In this document: in pieces, positions 10,771 to 23,173 of the stretch
Position numbering within the stretch: the first letter of the stretch is position 1
Layout of the letters: every line of letters starts with the position of its first letter
NCBI GenBank assembly: GCA_964030785.1
Contig: OZ034977.1
Location: 28,779,152-28,843,151 of the forward strand
Direction of reading: 5' to 3'
DNA from: Siderastrea siderea
Taxonomy: Eukaryota; Cnidaria; Anthozoa; Scleractinia; Rhizangiidae
DNA length: 64,000 nucleotides
The notes under the pieces: generated by a model
Databases searched by the model: none
Told to the model about the DNA's origin: nothing
The model's input: the letters and a program-made list of their open reading frames with translations, nothing else
Translations under genes and position numbers: made by a program

Positions 10771-13700
10771 TTTTAGCTGCAACCTTTGAAACAACAACGA
10801 CAACTGGGAGCCGAAGTGAATCCAGTATTTTTATTCAATCAAATTACTGGCCCGAGGTAAACACTTGGAACTTTTTAATGTGTAATTCGTCCATGGCTGG
10901 GAAAGGAATTGGACAAACTGCCACATACAGTGAAGGAAGACTAAAAAGCCCTCCTTGTTAAGGATTAAGAAAACCTACCATTTTCGTGGACAATAATATT
11001 TTAACGTGTTCTTTATATACCTGTATGTTTTGTTATAGTGGTCACATAGCATTTGATATAAAAGCCCTTTTAAGGCTAAAAAAGCTAATCTTAAGTATGA
11101 GTCTTTTTGTGTTGATCTAAATTTAGTTGTTTCAGTGTTGACATATTTACTGACAAAAGAAGAGCTGACTCCTGAAGAAGTTAACGGTCATGCCATTGAT
11201 GTAGTAGCTGGTGGTGTTGACACATTAAGTGGAAGAGAATATAACTTTGTTGTTATACTTGCAGCTCCTGCAGATGGCAACTGCAAGAATAAATCTGAAC
11301 AAATTGTAAGAAAAATAGAGAAAATTGAAAGCAAATAACACTGCAAGATTGTATTGGTCAACAGCGTTTCATTTGAATGTTCACACTTTAGGATTTCATC
11401 CACAGATGCAAAGGCCAGGTCATTTTCGTTGGGTGCATCTTCGATTTAATTACCGCAAATGGTCACACTTCACACTTCACAACCACTCGGTGAGTGGCTC
11501 ACAGGTTAACTGTTACGGAGCAAAAAGCAATCTTGACAGAAAAACTGCCGTTTGCACTTTCCAATTCCACGCTACAAATTGCACCTCGCAGACAATACCA
11601 TACCCTACATGTACCCTTCCAAACCAGACCTTACTACCCACCGATTAATTTTTCAGCGCGCTCGGCCCGTCATTGGCAGAAACACATCGCGCGGAACAAA
11701 TTCGGACGGTGGGTGTCAGGCGATACCCGAGCATTTTGATATCTGTAGTCCCTCGCCCGATTTGTTTTCGACCACAAAACAAACAAACAAGTCAAAGTTT
11801 GGGTCAAACTTTTTAATTGCTAATGGAAGAAAGAAATCGGTTTGCGGAAACCAGTGACGGTGAAATCACCTGCAATTACGACATGATGGCTTAATCAATG
11901 GCTTTTTTCCTTCTTCTTTAGCATGACAAAAGTGCGTTGTGAAAAGTAATCGGAGGCTTATAAAACTAAACCCCTTCCTGGCTTGCTGGTATTTCGAACG
12001 GCAATGCCCTTGGTTGTCCTCGAAGCTTCGTTTCTTGTTTTCGGAGAATCTTTTAGCCTGGGGCATCATGCTCCTATATATCAGCCGCCGGCAGGGGGTT
12101 TATTTAATACTACATACCATACCATTGCATACCCCCCATACCAGGGCGAGGAAAATTCGAGAAATAAGCAAGTATTGTAAGCATTGCAATTTAAAGCTAA
12201 ACTAAATTGTTCGTATTTTAAACCCTTGAGTAGCCGGTGACTGACAGGCTCCGTGGTGGGAAATAAAGCGCAAGTAAACTGGCAAGCAGATACATGTAGC
12301 GAGGTGTGGCTTGGGCCCCTTCACAGGCTCCCGTTGAATAACAGTAAGGTGTTGTTTACATCTCTTTGTGTGATCTGATCTTCATACATTTTGCCATTTT
12401 GCTTCGTTTTCTTTTGACCGTTTAGACATCGAGTGCTGTTCTATGGTTGTTGTATAATCTGGCAAGATTTCCACGTGTTCAAGAGAAGCTGTACCAAGAG
12501 GTAGATAGTGTTGTGGGAAAGGATGAAGGCGTCACAGCTCGGAATCTCGCCAAACTGCCTTATCTGAAGGCTTGTCTGAAAGAGTCCATGAGGTGAAACG
12601 TTATACAAGTGCTTCAGACTTTGTATGATTTTCACATTGTCAGATTCTTCCACTGAAAAAAATTGGACATGCTAGTTAACCATTTAATTTCTAGCTCTAT
12701 TTTTTTTTCCGGTGAGGCTGATCTGGGACTAAACGTTTTTGATCTACTGACGATTTGAACCTGAAAGCCGAGTAGCATTTGCTGAAACTTGTCGTGCAAC
12801 AAATGTTATAAACACTTTTTCAAATGTTATAAGCACTTTTTCAACTCAAATTTGCCCTATGAAACAAACTGAACTCTTCCAGTGCATCAACATAATTTTT
12901 TTTTCAAACGACGAAGATCGACAAAACAATAGAATGACATGACAATTAACTTCTTTACCAGGTTAAAACTGGAATACAAGTGATAACGCAATTATAGCGA
13001 GCGCATCGCGAAATAAAATCTGAAAAACAAACTGTTTTAAAAGAAACATACACAGTTTTAAAGCTTTAGCACTCACATTCTCGGCAATCTGTCAAGGTAT
13101 TAAAGTTGCTTGTAGGGATGAATCACATTGCAATAAAGGTTTTTGAGCAAAAACTAAAATTTTGCCGGCGTTTATGTGAACAAAGTTTTGACCTTGGCCG
13201 CGTTGTCATGACAGTTTCGAAACCAATCACCAGCCAGCATTTTGAGACGACATTATCGCAAAATAACGCCGTCTCAAACTCAATCAAAAGAGACCACTGA
13301 AGTTCTAAGTTGCATGTTCCACCATCTCCGCGCGCAGCAGGTTTTCGTGTAGAAGAAAGTTGACGTCGATAGCTGATGGAACAGTCGTTCAAGTGTTTGT
13401 TTTAGTTTCTCAAACCATTAATAAATTTTAAAGAAATTCAAAGCAAAAGCTCGCAAAATTTGACGCAATTTCCCGGGAGTGATTTTCTTTGCTTTCTCTT
13501 TATGAATTACTAATGAGTTTGAGAAGACCAGTTTCGAGAACGTCGGTTTGAGTACAGTGTTTATCTAAAAGGTTCCTGTGAAAAAGAGTGTTAATCTATA
13601 GCACAGACTAACACCAACACGATACACTGAACTGACAAGTCTGACTAGCAAAACGATGGAAATTGATCGAACCTGAAAAAAAAATGACCTATCACTGTTT

Positions 13701-13794
13701 CGAGTCTTCACAACCAATAACATCATCATTTTCATGTGGTTATTATGCCATAGCCGCTTTAAGGACTAATCTTGCTCAGGCAATCACACTACTG

Positions 13795-13960
13795 ATTTTC
13801 TCTGGTTTAAACCATTTACAGCAGTCTTTTCAAGGGCATCGGGACGGTTACACTAGACGAGCTAATGGATATCCTGGGCTCAAACCCATCACAGTCTTTA
13901 TAGGACTGCTTTTAAATGGACGATCCCATGGTATAAACAACTGATACTCCTGGGTTTAAA
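13795..13960. repeat. Dispersed ~85-base repeat in copy 1 intron 5
   Basis: About two units containing TTAAACCATTTACAGCAGTC and GGACGGTTACACTAGACGAGC. Related units are arrayed at 60170-60480 in copy 3 intron 8. Confidence 0.5.
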
Positions 13961-15154
13961 GCACTATTACACCCGAAAAAAGGTTGTTGTTGTTGTTTTT
14001 TTTTTTTTTGATTTCACAAGATGTTAAGACTTCATGTTCATTAACTAATTAACTGGCGAACTAAAATTTGCTGGTAAGTAGTTTTAGCATCTTCTGTCAA
14101 ATCTTTCTCAGAAATCTTCAGGAATCGTCGATTATCTTCGAACGTGTCCAGGAAATGAATGGAAACATCTGCACGAGCGTTGGTCATTGCGCCAAACATA
14201 CTTTAGTCCCTAATATTAGTTTTTATTCCACTGCAGGCTGACTCCCGTATCACTGTTCGTTGCAAGGATACTGGCCCAGGATGTTGTGTTGTCTGGGTAC
14301 AATGTTCCAGCACAGGTGATCGAGCCTTAACTTTTAAGCATGAGTATTTTCCCTGTTTTTCTTATTTGGACACACGAATGGCAAACATAAGGTAAAGGAC
14401 TTTACTGTTAGACAATCCACAGGGAAAAAAAAAACTCATGGACAAATTGATAGAAGCTAAAGAATGTCGCTGGACACTTTAACAACGTTACATCCCTCAA
14501 ATTTTGCTATTAACATTTTTTGCCAGTCTGTTAAGTTTGCCATTTGTGTCTTAATTATTATTGTTATTTTTTGAATTTCAATTATTTCTCAAACATTTCA
14601 AAATTGGTTGGCATCGGTTTCTCTAATAAACACTGTAATTTTTCGCGTGTTTGCCTGACCCATACAATGGTGTTAACAACCATAACTAGGGTCATTATAG
14701 TCGTATCTCATTTGTTGTCGTTTTAAAGAAACGGTGTTGCCCTGGTTTTTCAGTTTATACGCCAACGACAACAAACCAATTTGAATTCTTTGTTAGAATG
14801 TTCAGTCTTCTTGTTATCGTTTCTTGAGCGGGAAGTTCACCTGTTTGTTCAGGGGCAGTTCAACATTACAGGAAGTTTTGCAGAAAGTGAGACTAGTGTC
14901 ATTTGGGTGTTCTTTAGTCTGCATTCCAAGTTTTAGTGGCCAAGTTTTTTTGACCAAACGGAGGTATCTTTCCTTCTTGATTCTGCACTTTTGTCCAACA
15001 CCTTGATTATTACAGTTAACGTGCATCGCTCTCATTTTACCGCAATAGACTAACTTAAATGTACTGTAACCTCTATGTTGTCCATACTGATCGTTTATAC
15101 AACATGTACAACCGATCGCTAGCCCCCGGAGAAAGGGATGCAACATTTCCATTC

Positions 15155-15296
15155 ACCAACGTTCAACATTGTTGAATTCAACATGCCACACCTGTTTGGC
15201 CACACTGTTGGATGATGTTGAACGACGGTTGATTATCTTTTGTTCTCAGGTGAGAACAACAATGCTGAATTTGTTTGGCCAGTATGTTGTGTGTTA
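15155..15296. repeat. Left part of an interrupted MITE
   Basis: This sequence contains several TTGTTGAA/CAACATTG words and GTTTGGCC. The same vocabulary appears at 21337-21540 on the other side of the 6-kb element. I infer that the large element inserted into an older palindromic MITE at a TA. Confidence 0.4.
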
Positions 15297-15766
15297 GTCC
15301 AGCAATATGGTGCACAAAAAGACCATTATTGTGCACATTTGGTTAAAAGCATAAAACTTGGCATACTTATAGTATAGCACAAACAGATTAATTTCAGCTA
15401 TGGGCCCACCTCGATTTCTTCCAGGGGGGTGCAAATTCGCTACCTACAGGGGAGGGGTAGGGCAAATAACTGAAAAATCGTTAAAATTTGTTTATACCTA
15501 GTCAAATCAGCTCTTATCTTACAAAATTACGTCTCTAATAGCTTTATTATATTTCAAGCTTGAAATGATGCTGATTTCTTCAGGGGGACACTTTGGGATA
15601 CTCAGGGGGGAGGGGAGGGGAGGGGAAGTAAACTTGTTTTTAATACCTCTAAACGTATAACAATGAGAGTTTTATAAATATTTTTATGTTGACAATATAA
15701 ATTCAGCGTTCCTATGCAATTTTAGTTTAACCAAAAATTGTTTAAGTTAAATTGTGGGACAACCGG

Positions 15767-15773
15767 TATAAAA
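15767..15773 (+). promoter_or_regulatory. TATA box of the 6-kb element's gene
   Basis: TATAAAA lies just inside the left inverted repeat. About 45 bases downstream is an ATGGCGGC context, and a good donor (GTACGT) follows at 15863. This suggests a 5' exon of about 15797-15862 spliced toward the coding start at 16157. The position is consistent; activity is inferred. Confidence 0.5.
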
Positions 15774-16156
15774 AGGACTGGGAACGAGAAGGCTCGGTTA
15801 CAAAGGTCTTAAAGATGGCGGCCCCCATGGTCGCCATTTCTAGAAGCTCTGTAAGGTTTGAGGTACGTTTATATTCTTTCTATTAACTCTTATTGATATT
15901 AGCAAGAGAATATTGTATTTTTATTAATTTACACTCTATATCTTAGCTGTAATTATTAAAAAGTTCTTTCATTTGAGTAAAAATCCATCAGGTATTTTCT
16001 TCTTTTCGAATTTGATAATAGCAAGAACATCTTCAAAATGTGGTTTACTTTTGTGTTAAATATCTTCTTTTGACTATTTTATTAGACTTTATTTGATTTT
16101 ATTGATTTCATAAGGTAAAAATATACAAATTTAGCAAGTAATTACAAGTAACAACA

Positions 16157-19100
16157 ATGGCTACCAATTCAAAAGGTAAGATTATTATGTGCAGTACACA
16201 ATGGCAATCTTTATAATATGTTTACAATTACATGATTTTAGATAGTGCTCAAAATATAATAAATCACCAAAATTAAAGACAATTTGAAAATATTATTTTA
16301 AAGAAAACAATCCTATCGACTGGAAGAGATGTATATTGTGTCAGAAAGAAACAGCAGAGAGGCTGCGCTGTCCGTATGATTCCAAACAAGCAGGAGTTGA
16401 ATCATGGTATGAGAACCTTGCTGCTAACATACAACGATTTCACGATCTTGGTCGTATGCCTATCGAGGTTAATGTGGCAGGTCTTTCCTCTCAAGATAAT
16501 ACCTTGGCAGGAGCACTGAATACTAACAAGGCTAAGTGGCACAAATCCTGTAGGGATAGATTTAGCAACCTTAAACTAGAGAGAGCTGAAAAAAGATCGG
16601 CAGATCCCGCATCAGACAATACATTTGAGGACAGTAAAAAGATGCGCCGTATTACATCTGCAACAAATGTCAAGTCTTGTTTTTTCTGTGAAAAAGAGTC
16701 AGGGGAACTTCACAGAGTTTCAACTCTGAATGTAGATTCCAAAGTTAGAGAATGTGCCCTGAAACTAAATGATACTATGTTGTTGGCTAAGCTCAGTGCT
16801 GGCGATATGCCAGCTCTAGATGCAACGTATCATACCAAATGTCTAGCAACGCTCTACAAAAAAGCTGCAAATGTTGAACAGGGATCTGAAGATACCACGT
16901 ATGAGGCAGTTCAGGAAGGTATAGCGCTAGCAGAGCTCATATCATTCATAGAGGACAGTCGTGGAGATTCAAATGTTAGTCCAGTGTTTAAATTAGCAAA
17001 TATCACCAAAATGTATGAAACAAGGCTCAAACAACTTCATGTTGATGTTTCAAAACGCATTCACAGCACAAGGCTAAAGGAACGCATCCTAGCTTACTGC
17101 CCTGGTCTGAAAGAGTATAAAGATGGTCGTGATGTAATTTTGGCATTCGACGAAGACGTCGGGCAACTCCTGAAGAAATCAGCAGAAATAAGTTATGATT
17201 GCGATGCAATGATTCTTTCTAAAGCAGCTAAAATCGTTCGTCGAGATATTCTTGCTATGGAAAACAATGAGTTTTCTGGAACATTCGAGACAGAATGCCA
17301 AGAGAATTCTGTCCCACCATCGTTGCTGTCCCTAGTAGAGATGATAATGGGTGGTACAAATATTGAAGATCAATCAAGCAATGTTGTTGAAATCCAAGCC
17401 GCTCTGAGCACATCGCAGCTAATTAGGTACAACTGTATTGTTCGACGTCGTAAAATTCAGTAGCCGCATACCATGCTAAAGCTCGAGAGACACCACTGCC
17501 CATCTATCTTGGTCTCATGGTACACGCTGAAACCAGGAAAAGAGGTTTAGTTGACAAATTGTATGACCTTGGACTTTCCATATCTTATAACAGAGTTCTG
17601 GAGATTTCTACAGCAATGGGAAACAGAGTTTGTGCACAATTTGAGGAGGAAAATGTAGTCTGTCCGATAAATCTCCGAACTGGTTTGTTCACCACAAGTG
17701 CACTTGACAACATCGATCACAATCCCAGTTCCACTACAGCTACTGGATCGCTACATGGTACAGGAATTTCACTTTTTCAGCATCCGACTCCTGATAATCC
17801 AGGCCAAGAGCGAGAATTCACACCAACCATTGCATTTGAGTCTACCAAGTCAATCACACCACTTCCACAGGACTATTCAAGCGTCCCCCCCGTAGATCCT
17901 TGGGCAAAAGAGCCATCGTTTCCTGAAACCAGCGTTTCTCTGGATCAGTTTAAAGACATTACAGCACAGTACGAATGGCTGAATCATGTCAAAGATGAGC
18001 TAGACGGGAACGAAAGCAATGATGAAATTCAAATCATGTCTTTGTCATGGGCAGCATTCTATGCAAGTAGAATCCCTCAGAATACAATCAGGTTGACGGA
18101 TATCAACTCATTGTTGCCACTTTTTCAAGAGGAAGCTCATTCAGTCGCGATGATACTCCATGCAATGAATATAGTCAACAAGTCAGTGCAAGTGTTAAAT
18201 CCAGGCCAGATTCCTGTAATTGCATGCGACCAACCACTCTATGCGATCGCCAAAAGAATCCAATGGCACTGGCCTGAGACCCATGGAGAATCGAAGTTCA
18301 TTATCATGCTTGGAGGATTGCACGTTGAAGCAGCAACTCTTCGAGCTTTGGGGGATTGGCTTGGTGGTAGTGGCTGGACTAGCGCAATAGTTCAAGCCAA
18401 CATAGCATCACCTGGCACTGCAGAGTCGTTTCTAAAAGCGTCACATATATCACGAACACGGCATGCCCATGAAGTTACAGCAAGCAGCCTTTATGTTCTT
18501 ATGTATAGAGCATACCTGGAGTTCTCCCAAGCGTTAACTGAAGAGGATCAGCAACTCGACTTCTGGCAGTGGCATCACCTGAAGTCATCAGAAAGTCCTC
18601 AATTCTTGTATTGGGCTTTGACACTTAAGTTTGAGCTCCTAGTTCTGATGTTTGTCCAGTCGTTGCGGGAAAGCAATTTTAACCTCTACCAAGAATCTTT
18701 GAAGTAACTGGTCCCATTGCATTTTGAGCTCGACCATTTCCACTACGCCCGATGGCTACCAATCCATATACATGATATGGTGAAATTGAGCGAATCCCAT
18801 CCAAACGTTGAAGGAAAGTTTCAACAAGGACATTTCGTCGTCAACAAGACCCAGAGAGTGTTCTCTGGAATATCACTTGATCAAGCTCATGAACAAAACA
18901 ACAAACTAGTCAAAGGAGATGGCGGAGCAGTTGGTTTGACAGAGAACTCGTCGCAGCTATTAAGATGGATGGTATCAGGGCCAGAAGTTGCTCGTGCTGC
19001 AGCCACATTTGAGGCCCAACTTGATGTTATCAAATCCAACCAAAGCAAAGGTCCAGATATGCGTCATCATGACCAAGTGAGCAGTGTTCAGACGAACTTC

Positions 19101-20818
19101 AAGAGGCAAGTTCAAGCGCTTATAGAGGTTATAGAAGGCATGGGAAACCCATTCAAAGAGGAAAGCAATGACCTGCTGGTTCTTGATACCAAAGAAATTG
19201 CAAGTGAAAAGGTCATAACAACAGTAAAAGAAATAGAGAAAGTCGGTTTGCAGCAATTTTATTCGTTCGTGGAGGAACGCCTTGTAAAGAAAGAAAAAGG
19301 AGTAATGGATGTCATAAAGCGCAACAAGTTGGCCTTGTTCAGCAATCCACAAAAGCCGCCTTCCAAAGAAAAGCAAGGAGTGGTTTCCCTAAAGCAAAAC
19401 TGCTCTCTATTTTCGCAGTTGTATGGGTCTTGCCAGGTTCGACAGGGAAATCTTGATGAGTTCTTTACTCACGAGAACCAAGCGTATCCACCATCTATTT
19501 CTCAGTTTGGAGATTTGAAACTAGGTGTCAAATCTGATTTAATGAAGTGCTTGGAGAAGCTATCTCCGGGATGTCAAAGGCACCCAACAGTAGATGCTAC
19601 ACTTATTGATGGTGCAGCGTTGGTGAATATGCTAAAACCAAGCAAGGAATCCAGGACATTTACAGATTATGTAAATGTAACATACTTGCCATACATTGAA
19701 GCACAGCTGCTAAGTGTTCAGAGAGTTGACATTATATGGGATATTTATGTCGACAACAGTTTGAAAGCCTCAACTCGAAGTAAGCGAGGGACAGGTATCC
19801 GACAAAGGGTAGAACCTGGTGTCAAGCTTCCAAAGAACTGGCCCCAGTTCCTCAAAGTAGATTCCAACAAGGTTGAGCTATTCCACTACCTCGCTGAGCA
19901 GACAGGTTTGGCCCAGTATGAAGGGAAGTGTGTGCTGGTTACAAGGACAGTCTGGTGCTTTCCTCATCTGCACAGATAACGGACAACATCTCCCCCTGTA
20001 CACATGAAGAAGCTGACACGAGACTTCTTTTGCACGCAGCAGACTGTGCCAGACAAGGACTCAAAAAAGTCCTGATAAGAACAGTAGACACTGATGTTGT
20101 TGTGATAGCCGTTTCTGTATTCAGCAGACTGAATCTTGATGAACTGTGGATTGCATTTGGCGTGGGCAAGTATTTTAAATACATTGCTGTGCATTCCATT
20201 GTACGAGCTCTTGGTCCTCAGAAATCCAGTACTCTCCATGTTTTCCATGCATTTACTGGATGCGATCAGACGTCCGCCTTTCTTGGTCGAGGTAAAACTA
20301 CAGCCTGGGAAACATGGATGGCCTATGAAGAAGTCACTATCGCATTTTTGTCTTTGAGTCAGTCGCCAACTGAGCAAGATATTGTTAGTGCGATGCCAAG
20401 GCTGGAGAGATTTGTGGTTTTGATGTACGACCGAACAAGTACATGCGAGAACGTAAATAAGGCCCGTAAAGTCCTATTTACCCAGAAAGGAAGATCTATT
20501 GAGAATATCCCTCCCACATCAGATGCCTTGCAGCTTCACACAAAGAGAGTAGCCTACCAAGCCGGCCATTGTTGGGGACAATGTGATATCCCATGTCCTG
20601 TCATCCCCTCTCCCTCTGAATGGGGATGGACCATGTCTGAAGAACAGTTGTGGAAACCACTATGGATGACCCTCCCAGAAGCATCTAAGGCCTGTAGAGA
20701 ACTTCTGCGATGTGGTTGCCGCATGGAAAAGGGCTGCAAAGGACACTGCAAGTGCAGAAAAGCAGAGATGCAATGCACCGCTCTCTGCAAATGTGGTGGC
20801 GATTGCCAACGTGATTGA
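16157..20818 (+). pseudogene. Putative transposase with zinc modules, PIN/FEN-like nuclease and CXC domain (three lesions)
   Basis: The start is a 19-base exon, 16157-16175 (ATGGCTACCAATTC...), with donor GTAAGA. It joins in phase to 16304, giving MATNSKENNPIDWKRCILC. The frame then runs to 20818, about 1,500 codons. Two N-terminal modules repeat a CxxC...HxxxC pattern (CILC...WHKSC and CFFC...YHTKC). Near 20005-20100 an HEEADTR motif is followed by TVDTDVVV, and TGCDQTSAFLGRGK lies near 20255-20295. This acidic layout resembles XPG-I/FEN-type PIN nucleases (my inference). The C-terminus (20690-20818) is a tesmin/TSO1-type CXC region, CGCRMEKGCKGHCKC then CTALCKCGGDC. Lesions: a frameshift at 17454-17461, an in-frame TAA at 18705, and a frameshift in a TG run near 19925. 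Close relatives are, from memory, repeated in cnidarian, mollusc and fish genomes as uncharacterised proteins. Confidence 0.7.
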
Positions 20819-21336
20819 CTGTCCAGGTAACCACAGTAATGCAATAAGGAATTTGTCAATAAAGATTGCTTTTAATGATAACATATTTATTTAACCTTCA
20901 GATGTGCGAGCTACGAGCATCAGGAAGGATAAGTAAACACCACTTAATATTGTCAACATTAAAATATTTATAAAACTCTCATTGTTATACGTTTAGAGGT
21001 ATTACAAACAAGTTTACTTCCCCTCCCCTCCCCCCTGAGTATCCAAGAGTGTCCCCCCTGAAGAAATCAGCATCATTTCAAGCTTGAAATATAATAAAGC
21101 TATTAGAGACGTAATTTTGTAATATAAGAGCTGATTTGACTAGATATAAACAAATTTTAACGATTTTTCAGTTATTTGCCCTACCCCTCCCCTGTAGGTA
21201 GCGAATTTGCACCCCCCTGGAAGAAATCGAGGTGGGCCCATAGCTGAAATTAATCTGTTTGTGCTATACTATAAGTATGCCAAGTTTTATGCTTTTAACC
21301 AAATGTGCACAATTATCTCACCATATTGCTGGACTA

Positions 21337-21540
21337 TGCTGGGTACGTGCACGTACAGGAAACTTTAATTAACATAATTTAACAGCATTGAACATAATTC
21401 AACAGGGTTTCCAAACGCTTTCAACAAGGCAATTCAACAATGTTCAACTTTGTTGTATCGAAATTAGAATTTGTTTGGCCGCGTCGTTCAACATCGTAAA
21501 ACGAAGTTGTATTCAACAAATATTGGATGAGTTTTTGTCC
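21337..21540. repeat. Right part of the interrupted MITE
   Basis: This half is rich in TTCAACA/TGTTGAA words and contains GTTTGGCC. It pairs in vocabulary and orientation with 15155-15296 across the 6-kb insertion. Confidence 0.4.
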
Positions 21541-22654
21541 GTTTGTCCGGGACACTAGAGATCCAAAAGGCAAAAACATGGCGGCCATGTTGATGGTGCT
21601 AACAAAAGAGCTAACGAGAAACCTTTGTTCATGACCATTAGCATCATAAATTGCATTGTTTTTACCACGCTGTGTGTAAGCATGGCTAATATGCTTTGCC
21701 TGGCAAGTTAAGTTTTTAATTTATTTTTGCAGACATGCGTAATTATGGAATTGTACAGCACAGCACGCTCGGAAAAATTCTTTAAAGACCCTTTGGAGCT
21801 AATACCTGAGCGCTGGCTGAGAGAAACAAAGACGAAAATCACGCTTTTTCCAATCTGCCATTTGGATTTGGGACTCGTATGTGCCTTGGTAAGAAACATT
21901 AACTTACTGACACATGACAATTTTGCCTTTTTTGTTGTTGTTGTTTCTTAGGTGACAAAGCCGTCCTTATCGGGACGACCTTGTTCGAAAAATCACTCCC
22001 AACATCAAAATCAAATCGACTTCGCGCTATCTCATGCCTGGTCCTCTCATTTAAGAAAATACAGCGGGTGAATGTACTTTTCTAGTTGCACTTCCCTAAG
22101 AACGTCACCGATTTTACACTACACATCCCTGTGAACGGACGTCAAAGCCGTCTTGATGTCTTTGACGTCCTCTAAGATTATATTACTGCCATTGACTAAT
22201 CGTTTGATTTCCCAGAAGAGCGTAATTTTACCTGTTTGATGGTAAGTACGCCCATTTCTCGCACAGATTGTTTAAGTAGTCTTGAGGTTTTTGCTTGTTT
22301 CCAGGGACTCACTGGTTTATTAAGTCTCTTGGTCTTCTTAAAAAGTTGCCCCACTGTTTTCAGTAAGCACTTTATTCTGCTTATTAAACTTCGTTATCGT
22401 ATTTGCCAGGTCGTCGTGTGGCCGAGCTGGAGATGTTCGTGTTCATTTGCAAGGTGAGTTTTATTCCTTCAAACTTCATTTTCAGCCATAAAACTCTTTC
22501 TTGAGTGGCCTGAGTATGACCCCGTCTAAATGTTAGTGTTTTTGTTCTTCTTCCGTTTTTTTTTTTTAATACGGGAAGATTCTTGTACGATTGATCTTTC
22601 TTTCTGCCCGTACAACTCCCGGTCTCCCCACCTCACCCCTCCGCCCCCCCCCCC

Positions 22655-22735
22655 CCCGCACCTTTGCGATTACCGGTGCTACCACTTGAGCTATGAAGCC
22701 ACTGACAATGGACGGAAGTTGGTCATATTTGCGAG
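22655..22735 (-). repeat. Partial tRNA-derived SINE-like copy
   Basis: The stretch shares GCTATGAAGCCACTGACA and neighbouring words with 1149-1250, but the box B end is lost into a C-homopolymer tract. It lies in intron 8 of P450 copy 1. Confidence 0.45.
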
Positions 22736-22953
22736 CTTTGTTCTTCCCTGAAATGATTAACATTTATTATATAGACAAGAGTGTTTCAGTGGAAAATAGA
22801 CCACTCGTAAAGCTCATACAAAACTACCGATCCGGGACTCGAGTGGCGTATTTTCCATATCTTCACTAGTGAAGATATCGATGACGTCATTTCCCGCTCT
22901 TACACTGTTGTCCGTGCGAAAATACTCTTGTCCATAGAATAAAAAGAAAATTA

Positions 22954-23173
22954 CCGTATTTTCTCAATTAAACGCCCCCGGCGTTTATTTCCAACTTGGC
23001 CTGGTGGACCCTTTTTTAAGAAAGGGTTTTATTCGTTTTACTTGACGTCCTGTAAATTGTCCAAACACCTTAAATTCGTTATATCACAAATAAACGTCTG
23101 AAGGGCTTACTCCCCGACTTCCTCCCCGACTTCCTCTTTATTCGGGGCCCGGCGTTTAATCGAGAAAATACGG
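22954..23173. mobile_element. MITE with TA duplication, AATTAAACGCC family
   Basis: The ends are CCGTATTTTCTCAATTAAAC and its complement (TTTAATCGAGAAAATACGG). TA flanks both sides (22952-22953 and 23174-23175). The element is about 220 bases, palindromic and non-coding. The TA duplication suggests mobilisation by a Tc1/mariner-type transposase. Confidence 0.7.

Larger units (their letters stand above)
15297..21334 (+). mobile_element. 6.0-kb TIR transposon encoding a CXC / PIN-like nuclease protein
   Basis: Terminal inverted repeats of about 390-400 bases (15297 to about 15698, and about 20947 to 21334) begin GTCCAGCAATATGGTG and end CCATATTGCTGGAC. A TA flanks each side (15295-15296 and 21335-21336), so a TA target duplication is likely. 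The arms are nearly identical apart from a short insertion near the left tip. Inside are a TATA box, short 5' exons and one long gene (16157-20818) followed by an AATAAA near 20857. The element sits in intron 6 of P450 copy 1 in the same orientation. I cannot place it in a named superfamily with confidence. Confidence 0.8.

Noticed and set aside
18975..19376. 133-codon - strand frame within the 6-kb element
   Set aside because: Antisense to the large element protein, whose sequence continues through the region with family-like motifs.
16336..20818. Separate genes for the four successive frames of the 6-kb element
   Set aside because: The frames join at two single frameshifts and one stop codon into one continuous protein with ordered domains, so they are pieces of one broken gene.
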